A stretch of 64,000 bases of DNA from positions 248,001 to 312,000 of the forward strand of contig JACKAA010000002.1 in NCBI GenBank assembly GCA_020635275.1, read 5' to 3'. Source of the DNA: Ignavibacteriales bacterium (GTDB lineage: Bacteria > Bacteroidota > Ignavibacteria > Ignavibacteriales > Melioribacteraceae). Position 1 is the first letter of the stretch; every line of letters begins with the position of its first letter. The translations under genes and the position numbers were made by a program. This document shows, piece after piece, positions 18,468-28,739 of this stretch. Below the pieces are notes generated by a model. The model did not search any database. It was not told the origin of the DNA and saw only the letters and a list, made by a program, of their open reading frames with translations.

Positions 18468-19823
18468 TTAATTACTTAATTCTTCATCGTGATAATAATA
18501 AATATCACTTATTAGTCCACCAAATGCTAAATACATAAATCTGCTTGTTAATTCTGCATTTTGCCCAAATGAATAAATAGCTATTAAAAGAATTAAATAA
18601 ATGACTGGCATCTTAATTGGGAATTGTGAATTAATTTTAAAGTATTTTAAGGTTAATGATGCTAGAATTATCAAATAAAGAATTAGTCCAAAATATCCTT
18701 GTTCAAACATAATAATTAGATATCCATTATGAGTTGCCAATTGATATCTAACATTTCCCGATTCTCTGTAAACTTTTTCAGAGATTTTAGAGTATCCACC
18801 TGGGCCTAATCCAAGCACTTGGGTTGGTATATCTTTATTAAAAAATTTATCAAGATCTTTTGCCCATTTTTCCGAACGGAATTTAACACTACCGCCTAAT
18901 CTTTCACCAGTGTAAGGATTAAAGCCTGCTTCTTCAGCTCCAAAAGCTTCAAGCGGCTCTTCATATAGCCTATAATAAAATTTGCCGGCAAACGTATGAT
19001 AATCTTTTGATAAAACACCAAATTCGTATATCATAAAAATTCCAACAACTAAAGTAATCATTACCAATCCATAAGCAACAATTATTCTTATGTGACCACG
19101 CAAATCTTTTTCCATAAAATTTAATAATATAAAAATTAAAAAAATTGCAAGAAAAGCACTGCGTGATGTTGACAATAATGTTCCTGCTGCAAGTATTAAA
19201 CCAGCAGTAATTAAAATAAATCGATTGAAATTATATCGCTTCCATACTATATAAATGTATATTAAGCCAACTCCAGCTAAAAAACCAGGATAGTTATGAT
19301 TGAGTACTACTTGGTTTCCACTAAACAAATCCAATATTCTAACTATATCAAGATTACCAAAAAACATAAAGGTAAAGAATATGTCAAATGAACTTAAAAT
19401 ACCGGCAGCAATAATGCCAATTAAAAAAGCTATTCTACCTACATTATTACTTAACGTAATATAGCCTATAATTAATACAACAATTGATAGAATTATTTCT
19501 TTTAGAATTCCAAGAAATTTTCCACCATATATAATCGGAACAATTAGTTGAGTAAAAAGAAAAATTACTATTAACCAAAAAAAGACATTAGTTATTAAAG
19601 TATCATACACTAATGTCATATTATCTTTATCAAACAAAAAAAGTCTAAAAAACAAAATTAATATTAAAAATCCTCTTACGTCTAAGGGTAATGGAGTCTC
19701 AATATTAAAAACATAAAAACTCAAAAATATAAGAATTGAAATGATATAGTATGGATATTCTATAGTTAAAAAAACTGCAGCTAACGCAAATAATCCAATA
19801 AAACTATATAAAACTATTTCCAT
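18468..19823 (-). CDS. O-antigen ligase / polymerase family (WaaL/Wzy-like) membrane protein
   Basis: A 451-residue protein with about ten transmembrane segments. Landmarks of PF04932 are STSRSAFLA in a central helix and a long periplasmic loop closed by THNGYL before the last helices; the histidine of that motif is conserved in Wzy and WaaL proteins. In a locus with Wzx, Wzc and a priming transferase it most likely acts as the repeat-unit polymerase (Wzy) in the inner membrane. No other candidate polymerase is in the window. Confidence 0.88.
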   Translation of the reverse strand: MEIVLYSFIGLFALAAVFLTIEYPYYIISILIFLSFYVFNIETPLPLDVRGFLILILFFRLFLFDKDNMTLVYDTLITNVFFWLIVIFLFTQLIVPIIYGGKFLGILKEIILSIVVLIIGYITLSNNVGRIAFLIGIIAAGILSSFDIFFTFMFFGNLDIVRILDLFSGNQVVLNHNYPGFLAGVGLIYIYIVWKRYNFNRFILITAGLILAAGTLLSTSRSAFLAIFLIFILLNFMEKDLRGHIRIIVAYGLVMITLVVGIFMIYEFGVLSKDYHTFAGKFYYRLYEEPLEAFGAEEAGFNPYTGERLGGSVKFRSEKWAKDLDKFFNKDIPTQVLGLGPGGYSKISEKVYRESGNVRYQLATHNGYLIIMFEQGYFGLILYLIILASLTLKYFKINSQFPIKMPVIYLILLIAIYSFGQNAELTSRFMYLAFGGLISDIYYYHDEELSN

Positions 19824-19838
19824 TATTAATTACCTGTA

Positions 19839-20966
19839 CTATCTTTTAATATTCATTTCTTTTAAAAATTGTTCTGCTAAGATCAAAGGATCATGATTAT
19901 TTTTAACATAATTAAAGCAATTATAGTAATACTTCTTATAATTTTCTGATTCTATTAAACTTGAAATTATGTCAGGTAGTTTATCATAGTTTTCTGCTAC
20001 AATTCCTAAATTATGTTTGTTTATTAAATTATCTGGATTGACATTTTTAGTTGTAATTACCGGAACTCCTACCGACCAAGCTTCAAGAAAAGTGTTTGAA
20101 AATCCTTCGAGTCTTGAAGTATTTAACAGACAAAAAGATTTGCTTAAAAATAATGGGATTGTTTTATTTTCAAGATGCCCAACAAATTCAACATTTTCAA
20201 GACTTTCTAATATTTTTAAACCTTGAAATGTATCATCATCAGTTTCATGAAATCTAGTGCCTGCAATTTTAAAACTAATTTGAGGTAATTTTTTTGCAAT
20301 ATTTGCCAAAGCTGGTAAGTTTTTTTCATATCTAAAATTACCAATCCATGCAATGTATTCTTTTTTTATATCACCATTTAAATTATGTTCTAATTTAAAT
20401 GGATTATACAAAATTGATATATTTTTACTGGAGTATTTTTTTCTTAAATGTTCATATTGATATTCATTTTGACAAGAAATATGACTTGCACTTTTTATTC
20501 CCCAATAATAAAATTTAAGATAGTAATTTGACATATTTTTAGATATTCTTCCGTCAACATCCATATCACTTGCAATTCTATGCACAAACGAAATATTCAA
20601 AATTTTTGAAATCAGAGCAAAAATACCCGTATATCTATTTGCACCTTCTTGAGCAATAATATCTGGTTTATATCTTCTAACTACTTTAATTAATTGCGGT
20701 AATTGATATGTTAAAAATCGAATTTTGGGAATTCCTTTATCGAGTTCAAAACTCTCTATTATTTCAAAATTTGTATGTTTAATTTTTTTAAAAGAATTAT
20801 CTTTCCAAGTCAATAATGCTGCTTTTGTACCTATTTTATTAAATGCTTCTAGCCAAGTGATCCATTCAATTGCAGCTCCTCCTATTGGCTTTGATTCACC
20901 TTTTAACAGATAAGGAATCTGCATGTCGAAATATAAAATTTTATACTTTTCCGCTGTTTTATTCAT
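19839..20966 (-). CDS. Glycosyltransferase family 4
   Basis: A 375-residue GT4 enzyme with EGFSNTFLE (EX7E) near residue 285 and AWIGNFRYEKN at the start of the donor domain. The N-terminal half is typical of GT4 but lacks a clear early glycine loop. Its start overlaps the end of the upstream GT4 gene by eight bases, so the pair is translationally coupled. Confidence 0.88.
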   Translation of the reverse strand: MNKTAEKYKILYFDMQIPYLLKGESKPIGGAAIEWITWLEAFNKIGTKAALLTWKDNSFKKIKHTNFEIIESFELDKGIPKIRFLTYQLPQLIKVVRRYKPDIIAQEGANRYTGIFALISKILNISFVHRIASDMDVDGRISKNMSNYYLKFYYWGIKSASHISCQNEYQYEHLRKKYSSKNISILYNPFKLEHNLNGDIKKEYIAWIGNFRYEKNLPALANIAKKLPQISFKIAGTRFHETDDDTFQGLKILESLENVEFVGHLENKTIPLFLSKSFCLLNTSRLEGFSNTFLEAWSVGVPVITTKNVNPDNLINKHNLGIVAENYDKLPDIISSLIESENYKKYYYNCFNYVKNNHDPLILAEQFLKEMNIKR

Positions 20967-22152
20967 TATTTAAATAACTATTTTGAATTTTTAAGGTTGT
21001 ACTTTGAATTGAAAAGTGTGATAAAACTTTTGTTAGTGCATTTTGACCTAATTTTTTTCTTAATTCGAAATCTTTTATTAAAATTTCTAACGTTAGCACT
21101 AGCTCCAATACATTATTTGGCTCAATTAAAATACCATTTACATTATTATCAATTATTTCAAGTGGTCCGCCAATTTTAGTAGCTACTACTGGTAATCTGC
21201 AGGCCATTGATTCAATAATTACACGTCCGAATGGTTCCGGCTCAATGGAAGTATGAACAAATATGTCAACCTTTGTTAAATATTCATTAACATTATTAAC
21301 TTCACCTAAAAACTTAACATACTGCTTAATACCATTTAATTCGACAATTTGAACTAAATTATTTTTTTCTGATCCATTACCGATTAACCAAAATTCAATG
21401 TTTTTATATTTTTCCAATAGCATTGATGCCGCTTTTATAAGAACACTTTGCCCTTTCCACTTTTCCAATCTTCCAACTGAGGCAATAATTAACTTATCTC
21501 TTTGTTCATTATTTGAGGGTATAAACTTTTCAGTATCAACTCCATTAAATATTACCCTGCACTTTTTTTCTGAAATCCCTTTTTCTGTATACTCTTTTTT
21601 TACAAAATCTGATATACATATAATCTCCTTGACAAACCTTGATAAGAGCACATCTATTCTTAATAAATTTGACAGTCCTCTATTATGGACAATTACAGGA
21701 ATCCTTGCAATAATTCCCGCAATAACTGCTCCTCTGCTTGCTGACAAATTAAAATTAGTATGTAAAATGTCTATTTTGTTTTTTTTAATTTCTTTATAAA
21801 GAAAAAATACTTCCGGTAAAGTTTTAACTAATGCTTTAATCTCCCTACCAAAATTAACTTTTAGAAATTCAATCAATCCAGTTTTAATAACTGTTTTACT
21901 GATTCCTTCTGTATGTAATATTTCTTTACTCTGCTTTTTTTTTACTTTTGGTACTTTTTTAATATGAACTTCAATACCTAACTTCTGTAATTTTTCATAA
22001 TGAAAACTTTCTGCTGAAAAAAAAACCACTGGGTAAAATTGTTTTTTGTCTAATTGTTTTAGATGATTATATAAACTATGGTCTGAACCACCGGTTGGAA
22101 TGCCCAACATATAATGAAACAAAATTCGTTTTGGACTTATATTATTTTTCAA
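20959..22152 (-). CDS. Glycosyltransferase family 4
   Basis: A 397-residue GT4 enzyme. GIPTGGSDHSLYNHL is the N-terminal nucleotide loop, ASVGRLEKWKGQ opens the donor domain, and EPEPFGRVIIES provides EX7E. It is complete, and follows the UDP-glucuronate epimerase-like gene by 37 bases. Confidence 0.9.
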   Translation of the reverse strand: MKNNISPKRILFHYMLGIPTGGSDHSLYNHLKQLDKKQFYPVVFFSAESFHYEKLQKLGIEVHIKKVPKVKKKQSKEILHTEGISKTVIKTGLIEFLKVNFGREIKALVKTLPEVFFLYKEIKKNKIDILHTNFNLSASRGAVIAGIIARIPVIVHNRGLSNLLRIDVLLSRFVKEIICISDFVKKEYTEKGISEKKCRVIFNGVDTEKFIPSNNEQRDKLIIASVGRLEKWKGQSVLIKAASMLLEKYKNIEFWLIGNGSEKNNLVQIVELNGIKQYVKFLGEVNNVNEYLTKVDIFVHTSIEPEPFGRVIIESMACRLPVVATKIGGPLEIIDNNVNGILIEPNNVLELVLTLEILIKDFELRKKLGQNALTKVLSHFSIQSTTLKIQNSYLNNE

Positions 22153-22189
22153 AAATTTTTGGTAAGTGAATTGTATGTGAAAATAAATT

Positions 22190-23200
22190 TTATTTTTTAT
22201 AGAATTCTTTATACCAGCTCACAAAGTTCTTTAAACCCTCTTCAATACTGGTAATTGGATTAAATCCACAATAATTGTTTAATGAACTAATATCGGCATA
22301 TGTTGAATATACGTCACCCTGCTGCATAGGTAAAAATTCTTTTTTTGCTTCTATACCTATTTCTTTTTCTAGAATATTGATAAAATCCAATAATTTTATA
22401 GGTTTATTGTTGCCAATATTAAAAATTTGATATGGAGCATTGCTTGTTGCTGGATCAGCTATTACTCTATCCCAATCAGGATTTTCTTTTGGGGGTGTTT
22501 GAATTAACTTTTTGATACCTTCAATAATATCTTGGATATAGGTAAAATCCCTTTCAAGATTTCCATTATTGAACACTTTTATTAATCTATTTTCAAAAAT
22601 ATTACGGGTAAATGAAAAATATGCCATGTCTGGCCTTCCCCATGGACCATATACTGTAAAAAATCTAAGTCCGGTTGTTGGTATATTATATAAATTTGAA
22701 TATGTATGAGCCATTAATTCATTACTTTTTTTTGTAGCAGCATAAAGAGAAACGGGATGATCAACATTATCACTCTCTGAAAAAGGTTGTTTCAAATTTG
22801 AACCATAGACGGAACTGGAAGATGCATATATTAGATGATCAATGGGATATTTTCTACAGGCTTCTAATAGATTTAAAAAACCAATGATATTACTATCAAG
22901 ATACGCATATGGATTTTCGATTGAATATCTGACACCTGCCTGAGCAGCTAAATTAATGACATAATCAAACTTTTCTTTCTCAAATAATTGAAATAATTTT
23001 TCTTTATCAACCAAATCAATTTTTTCAAACTTGAAATTTTGGTAATCTTGCAATCTTTCCAATCTTGCAATCTTTAGATTTACATCATAATAATCATTAA
23101 GGTTATCTATTCCTATTATATTAAATTTTTCTTCGACTAATGCTTTCACTAAATGATAACCGACAAATCCGGCTGAACCAGAAACAAGTAATTTTTTCAT
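22190..23200 (-). CDS. UDP-glucuronate 4-epimerase-like NAD-dependent epimerase
   Basis: A 336-residue extended SDR. GSAGFVGYHLV (8-18) binds NAD, GIDNLNDYYDVNLK (30-43) is characteristic of UDP-glucuronate 4-epimerases (LspL/Cap1J type), and the catalytic pair is Tyr153/Lys157 (YAATK). It would convert UDP-GlcA to UDP-GalA as a donor for the EPS glycosyltransferases. A UDP-GlcNAc or UDP-Glc epimerase is less likely given the DYYDV segment. A 294-bp A/T-rich region lies upstream, so a promoter may start here. Confidence 0.88.
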   Translation of the reverse strand: MKKLLVSGSAGFVGYHLVKALVEEKFNIIGIDNLNDYYDVNLKIARLERLQDYQNFKFEKIDLVDKEKLFQLFEKEKFDYVINLAAQAGVRYSIENPYAYLDSNIIGFLNLLEACRKYPIDHLIYASSSSVYGSNLKQPFSESDNVDHPVSLYAATKKSNELMAHTYSNLYNIPTTGLRFFTVYGPWGRPDMAYFSFTRNIFENRLIKVFNNGNLERDFTYIQDIIEGIKKLIQTPPKENPDWDRVIADPATSNAPYQIFNIGNNKPIKLLDFINILEKEIGIEAKKEFLPMQQGDVYSTYADISSLNNYCGFNPITSIEEGLKNFVSWYKEFYKK

Positions 23201-23494
23201 TTTATTTTAAATAACAGTTTAGAATAATTTACCATTTTGTAATATTTAAAGCTTCGCCACATTAAGCACATTAAAAAGGCTTGATTAACAAAATATTATA
23301 TTTACTAATTATTGGAAAATATCATTTTTGTCAAATACACAATATTAATGACTCAAAATAATAATAAAGAATGTTTTATTTTGAAATAAGATTAATATAA
23401 TGAATCATATTAATACTATCGTATCATTTTGAAAAGAATTGACTGAAAATAATGTGAAGTGAATCAAAATAATTGTGAAATTATATATTTTGAA
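23201..23494. promoter_or_regulatory. A/T-rich intergenic region with three direct 14-bp repeats
   Basis: No gene is seen. Three near-identical 14-mers of the form TGAnTSAAAATAAT start at 23349, 23440 and 23460, all in the same orientation. This is upstream of the epimerase and the rest of the minus-strand operon, so they could be operator sites. A ten-base version (TGACTCAAAA) occurs on the minus strand just upstream of the plus-strand EPS operon. Confidence 0.4.
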
Positions 23495-24613
23495 TTATAT
23501 TTTTTCAAAAATAGATAACCAATATAAAACTTCAATAGCAAGAACATCCGATACTTTATATAAGTCGCTATTATAAAGTTCATTTTTTTTATCCATACAT
23601 AAGAAAAGTGTATCATCTTTTAAGTATTTAGCAATATTATAAAGCATTTGATTTATAATATCTTCATTTATTTTTCCTTTTAATGCAACAATAGATGTTA
23701 TATTGGTAATTATATATTGATTATAATGTTTTATCTCAGGCTCAAAAATTCTATTACTATTATCAATTTGCTTAATCAAAAAATTAATTGCTTTTTTATT
23801 TGCTGAGATTAAATCGGTTTTAACATCATCTCGAAGATATTTAGAGGATAAACAGAATTCTAAGGTTAAAATTACAATAGGATGGTATAATAATAAATAA
23901 GTTCCTTGTCTTTTAAGATTATAAGGGAAATGACCATCTTCATCTATTTTTTCCGTACATAGTTTTATTGAATCATTCATTGCAGAAACAATGTCCTCAG
24001 AATAATAATGCTCTAAAAGTAAACAACAAGAGTATGCAAATGTTGAGGCAGAATTTAGACACCAAAAATTATCACCAAATGTATGAATTAAACTTGTTTC
24101 TTTTGTATAAAGATGTTTTAGCATTGCCTCAGTTGTAGAAATCGCAATATTTAAATAGTTACCTTCATTAGTTTTTTCGTAAGCTTTTATTAAAGCAAGC
24201 GTAGACCATACCGAAGCTATTCCTTCATCTTGTAAATTCCATGAGACTTGATTAAACTTAAATAAGCCATCATTACCTCTCATTTTAATTAAATAATTAG
24301 TTAGTTCTTTTATCAAAAAATTATTGTCAATTCCTCCTATTTCGTTTTTGCCAAAACTAGTTAAAATAAGAATAACACGAGCCTGACTAAGTACCATTGG
24401 TGATTTTTTATTTTTAACTGCCGTATTAAAGAAATAACCATCCTTGTTAAATTTCAAATTATGGAGCAAATGTTGCCATAAAAATATTTTAAAATCATTA
24501 ATTCTATTAGAATCTGTTGGTTTCACATGCTTTTCAAATCTATTATGCACATAAATTCGAATTTTATCTAAAAGTAAAAAGAAATAGTAGACTATTCTGT
24601 TTTGATTTTTCAT
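23495..24613 (-). CDS. Hypothetical protein, VpsJ-like alpha/alpha-toroid fold
   Basis: A 372-residue soluble protein without a signal peptide. Regularly spaced hydrophobic helices (QARVILILTSFG, SVWSTLALIKAYEKT, STFAYSCCLLLEHY) suggest an alpha/alpha toroid as in glycan-processing enzymes, and the layout recalls VpsJ-type proteins of EPS clusters. No catalytic residues can be named. It is the first gene of the minus-strand cluster and is divergent from the beta-helix gene at 24835. Its membership of the EPS system is inferred from position. Confidence 0.7.
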   Translation of the reverse strand: MKNQNRIVYYFFLLLDKIRIYVHNRFEKHVKPTDSNRINDFKIFLWQHLLHNLKFNKDGYFFNTAVKNKKSPMVLSQARVILILTSFGKNEIGGIDNNFLIKELTNYLIKMRGNDGLFKFNQVSWNLQDEGIASVWSTLALIKAYEKTNEGNYLNIAISTTEAMLKHLYTKETSLIHTFGDNFWCLNSASTFAYSCCLLLEHYYSEDIVSAMNDSIKLCTEKIDEDGHFPYNLKRQGTYLLLYHPIVILTLEFCLSSKYLRDDVKTDLISANKKAINFLIKQIDNSNRIFEPEIKHYNQYIITNITSIVALKGKINEDIINQMLYNIAKYLKDDTLFLCMDKKNELYNSDLYKVSDVLAIEVLYWLSIFEKI

Positions 24614-24834
24614 ATCGACTTGTAATTATTAATTAAACTATTACTTATTATCATATTTTTTTTGACTTTTTTTAATGCTATTAATTTATTAAAAATAAAT
24701 TTGTGAAGTTATTTTAAAATTATTATGTAAAACCATCAAATTAGTAAAGAGTAAAATTTGATAAATTTTTAGATGTACAACTATAATAATTTCTGTTATT
24801 TACGATAATTTGATATTACAAAAGGAATATTTCA

Positions 24835-27639
24835 ATGAGAAGCCTATTAATAGTATTGTTTTTGCTAAGTCAATTTATTTTTGCCCAAAAAACTTATTTT
24901 GTAACAAAAAATGGAGACGGAAATTTTAGTTCTATTTCAGAATTAAATAGTTATCAATTCAATACTGGTGATATTGTTAGTTTTAAGAGCGGTGAACAAT
25001 TTGATGATGCCGTCTTACAATGTCAGGCAAACGTTACCTATAATACTTACGGTGGAAGCGAAAAAGCTACTTTAGGAAATTTTAAGGGCAAAGGATTTTA
25101 CAAAACTGTTTCGATTGATAAAAGTGGAGTGACATTAAGTAATTTGCAGCTAATCTCTAATGGTGAGGTCAGAAACTCTAATTCTCCAAATTATACGATG
25201 ATTATTGAGTATTCTGTAGGAGGTTGGACTTTGGATAACTGCGAATTAATTGGTGGCTCTTGGGGACATAAACCCTGGTTCGTTGGTATTTATTGTAAAG
25301 CTTATGGCATTACAAATCCTATCAAGATAATATACAATGAAATTCATGATATGAATATTGGTTTCAAAGCTGATAATACCTACAACCTTGAAATTGCTTA
25401 CAACAAAATGTATAATTTTTGGCGTTATGACGCATATATGGATAGAGGTGGACATGCCTTAAACATTGGTGGCTTTTCTAATGGTGATACTTGGGATTGT
25501 AATTATACTTTACATATTCATCATAATGAAATTTATAACTTTGAGTATGTAGCCTTAGCAGTTGGCCATTCAAGAATGCTTATAGAATATAATAATATCC
25601 ATAGTAATTTAGACGAAAGGATTTATCGCGGTGGAGTAAAACATGGTTCAATTGGTAAAATTTATGATAATACTAATGCATCATTTGGAGCAATTGGTAC
25701 AATTTTCAGATATAACTACATACATGATCTAGTTAGAAGAGGCGAAACAAATCATACATATAGTAAACAAACTAATGAAATGATTGATGTAGGAATATTT
25801 TCTGTTTTAAGTTCAAATAATGGTAGTAGTAGAGCAATTTATGAATATTCAATTTATGAAAATGCAAATAATTTCGGGAAACATTTTGGTGATGAACCAG
25901 GTGAAAGTCCTGATGCAATAATTAGTGGGCTCGGTTATTCGAACATATGGATACATAATAATATTTTTGAAAATTGCAGCAATAGATTGTTTACTAGAAC
26001 TTTTATCGATGGTTCTAACTACGGGTCTAATACATATAGATCCGATTTACCAACATACCTAATAAATAATACAATAATTAACTGTGGTTGGTTAGATTAT
26101 ATAACCGGTGAAAATGGTTTTATGAATACCGAGTGGGATATGTCTTCAGATCATTTTCAAATAAATAATATAATTGATTTTACCAATACAAAAGCTAGAT
26201 ATGCTCTTTATTTAAAAGGCAATAGCTCAACTAATACTGGCAAAATATTTTATGATTTTAATATCTATACAAAGCAAAAAGGTGTAGTGAACAATGCTCC
26301 TAATATGAGTGCAAATATAGCTGTATTCGATAGAGATGGAAAAGGGAATCAGTTAAGCGGTTCAAATGAACAATACTTAAAGAGTCCAAATTGGAATAAT
26401 GTATCAAATAAAATTTGGGCATCAAATATTGGAGCAAATGGAACTTATATTCCAGATGTAAGAATAATTGAAGGTGGAAATGCATACAATAAAGGTATGC
26501 CATTCGACCAAATTGGGGATAATTTTACGGTTAAAGGACAAAAACATCAAAAAGGCAAAGATCCTACAGGAAGAAATTTTGCATACGATATTTTAGGACA
26601 TTTACGAAATACAAATGACATCGGAGCACTAGGTCCAGTTGCAGGAACAATACCAAATAACTTCCAAACTTTAAGCAATCCAATTATTACAGTTCAACCT
26701 TTAAATGTAAATGTGAACATTGGTAATGATGTTAGTTTTTCTGTCACAGCAAATTGTGATGATCCAATAGGATATCAATGGTGGAAATTTCCATTCATAA
26801 GTAATATTGAAAGTAAAATTTTAGATAACGAAAAATATTCAGGTGCCACAACAAACAAACTAACAATTAAAAATATCCAAAATTCTGATGCTGAGATAAA
26901 ATATATATGTGAAATATACAACACAGAAGATCATACCAATTTATGGGTAAATAGTAATCAAGTATCAATAATTATTAATCCTGACCAGGAATCTTCATTT
27001 AATGAAAATTTAAAAGTTTTTTTAGAAGCTCCATTTTTAAATGGCAAGATGAACAATAGTTTGTTTTTAAGTCAAAATTTACCGAATAACCAACCTTATT
27101 ATCCAACGCCTTGGGAGCTTATTAGTAGTGAAAGCGTTAAAAATTTGAAATCATATTACATTGATTGGATTGTTGTTGAACTAAGAAAGGAATTTGGAGA
27201 AGCTGCTTACCGTAAACCCGCAATTTTAACAAGTGATGGCATTGTATTAAATGCAGATGGAACTAGTTTATCATTTAACAATATTGAGTCTGGAGATTTT
27301 TACATTGCTATTATTCATCGAAACCATTTAGGCATTATTAGCAGCAAAACCTTAAATATAAATAAAGATAAACCTGTTATTTATGATTTTACTAATTCAG
27401 TTTCTAAAGCATATGGAAGTAACGCATTAGCTGATTTAGGAAATGGAATTTTTGGTATGTATGCTGGAGATGCAGATGCAAATGGAGTAATTAATAATTT
27501 AGATTTTGGGGTTGTGGCTAATCACATTCTTCAAAAAGGCTACTTAAACAATGATTTGGATATGAATGGAGTTATAAATGTTCTCGATTATAATAAAATC
27601 AATAAAAACATTTTAAAAAAATCATTTGTTAAAAAATAG
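24835..27639 (+). CDS. Secreted parallel beta-helix protein with Ig-like, shared C-terminal module and dockerin
   Basis: Signal peptide 1-18 (FLLSQFIFAQ). Residues about 20-560 have the repeated short strands of a right-handed parallel beta-helix (YNEIHDM, HHNEIYNFEY, IHNNIFENC), the fold of pectate lyases and alginate epimerases. An Ig-like domain follows (about 620-715, with YQWWK), then a module at about 725-841 (FLEAPFL..., DWIVVELR, HRNHL) shared with the next two secreted proteins, and a type I dockerin at about 869-934 with two Ca-binding loops (GDADANGVINNLD and DLDMNGVINVLD). It may cleave or bind a uronic-acid polymer; the active-site residues cannot be assigned. No cohesin is visible in the window. 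RBS AGGAA lies ahead of the ATG. Confidence 0.9.
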   Translation: MRSLLIVLFLLSQFIFAQKTYFVTKNGDGNFSSISELNSYQFNTGDIVSFKSGEQFDDAVLQCQANVTYNTYGGSEKATLGNFKGKGFYKTVSIDKSGVTLSNLQLISNGEVRNSNSPNYTMIIEYSVGGWTLDNCELIGGSWGHKPWFVGIYCKAYGITNPIKIIYNEIHDMNIGFKADNTYNLEIAYNKMYNFWRYDAYMDRGGHALNIGGFSNGDTWDCNYTLHIHHNEIYNFEYVALAVGHSRMLIEYNNIHSNLDERIYRGGVKHGSIGKIYDNTNASFGAIGTIFRYNYIHDLVRRGETNHTYSKQTNEMIDVGIFSVLSSNNGSSRAIYEYSIYENANNFGKHFGDEPGESPDAIISGLGYSNIWIHNNIFENCSNRLFTRTFIDGSNYGSNTYRSDLPTYLINNTIINCGWLDYITGENGFMNTEWDMSSDHFQINNIIDFTNTKARYALYLKGNSSTNTGKIFYDFNIYTKQKGVVNNAPNMSANIAVFDRDGKGNQLSGSNEQYLKSPNWNNVSNKIWASNIGANGTYIPDVRIIEGGNAYNKGMPFDQIGDNFTVKGQKHQKGKDPTGRNFAYDILGHLRNTNDIGALGPVAGTIPNNFQTLSNPIITVQPLNVNVNIGNDVSFSVTANCDDPIGYQWWKFPFISNIESKILDNEKYSGATTNKLTIKNIQNSDAEIKYICEIYNTEDHTNLWVNSNQVSIIINPDQESSFNENLKVFLEAPFLNGKMNNSLFLSQNLPNNQPYYPTPWELISSESVKNLKSYYIDWIVVELRKEFGEAAYRKPAILTSDGIVLNADGTSLSFNNIESGDFYIAIIHRNHLGIISSKTLNINKDKPVIYDFTNSVSKAYGSNALADLGNGIFGMYAGDADANGVINNLDFGVVANHILQKGYLNNDLDMNGVINVLDYNKINKNILKKSFVKK

Positions 27640-27650
27640 GATATTAATTA

Positions 27651-28739
27651 GTGCATCCATTGTTATTAGAATTTGATTATAATGACCGGCCCCATCTTTA
27701 CCAATTATATGCGGGTTTATCTAAATTAGCAAAAAAAAATGTTGTTTTACTTAAAGTGGGTACTAATTCTAATTACAAACATTCAATTCTAAAAATTAAA
27801 GTAAATAAAAAAGTAAATGTTGTTTTTGACACCCTGGATGGTTTTAACTGGATTGACGGAACAATTGAAGATAATTTAAAATATTTTCAAACTAATTTTT
27901 CCAATACCAATTATTACTTTAAACGAAGTTATAATGAATTACTTGATAAGTTTGCACCAAAGAATTGTCAAGTTTTTCCTTTGGGTCTTAATTATTTAGT
28001 TTATCCATCTGAACCCATTATTGAACCACCTCTAATAGAAAAAGTAAAATATTATTTAAAGAAAAATAAGTTATTAAATAATTTTATTTCTTTTAATACC
28101 AATGCGCATAATAGTGAGATTTTTGAATTTTTCCCTAATATTAATCAAAGCATAAAAATTCTATTTTTAACTAGGCTATGGAATCCTGATGATGTAAAAG
28201 ACGACAGAATAAAATTCGAACGGGATAATATCAATATAAATAGAATTAGGTATATTAAAATATGCAAAGAAGAATTTGGTGAACTATTTACCGGTGGTGT
28301 AGTCGAGGATGATTTTTCAAAAAGCTTCGCTCCAAATTTTTGTATTTCACATGAAATGAGTAAAAGAAATAATTTTTTAAAATTGATCAGAGAACACCAG
28401 ATATGTATAGCAACAACTGGCCTGCATGACTCAATTGGTTGGAAGTTTGGAGAATATGTAGCTGCGGCAAGAGGTATTATAAGTGAACCAATTAAATATA
28501 CATTACCTGGTAATTTCTTAAAACAAGAAAACTACCTTGAATTCTCAAATGACATAAATCTTATAAATAATATTTACTATCTTCAAAAAAATCAAGATTA
28601 TCTGCAGCAAATGATGATGAGCAATATGCAGTATTATAACAATTATGTAAAACCAGAAAACCTTGTTTTTAATGCATTACTAAAAATCAGTTTAAAAGAA
28701 ACAAAAATTTCACATATAAATAAGAAAAAAGTTATTTAA
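27651..28739 (+). CDS. Glycosyltransferase-like protein of unknown family
   Basis: A 362-residue cytoplasmic protein starting at GTG; the preceding AGGA overlaps the stop codon of the beta-helix gene, so the two are probably co-translated. The C-terminal half resembles the donor half of GT-B enzymes: ILFLTRLWNPDDV opens it, and GLHDSIGWKFGEYVAAARGI sits where the nucleotide-sugar motif is expected. The N-terminal half is not recognised. The last four bases overlap the convergent acetyltransferase gene. A role in EPS or protein glycosylation is inferred only from context. Confidence 0.72.
   Translation: MHPLLLEFDYNDRPHLYQLYAGLSKLAKKNVVLLKVGTNSNYKHSILKIKVNKKVNVVFDTLDGFNWIDGTIEDNLKYFQTNFSNTNYYFKRSYNELLDKFAPKNCQVFPLGLNYLVYPSEPIIEPPLIEKVKYYLKKNKLLNNFISFNTNAHNSEIFEFFPNINQSIKILFLTRLWNPDDVKDDRIKFERDNININRIRYIKICKEEFGELFTGGVVEDDFSKSFAPNFCISHEMSKRNNFLKLIREHQICIATTGLHDSIGWKFGEYVAAARGIISEPIKYTLPGNFLKQENYLEFSNDINLINNIYYLQKNQDYLQQMMMSNMQYYNNYVKPENLVFNALLKISLKETKISHINKKKVI

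Noticed and set aside
23450..23470. Half CRP-like site (TGTGAAGTGAATCAA)
   Set aside because: The right half does not match TCACA; explained better by the 14-mer repeats.
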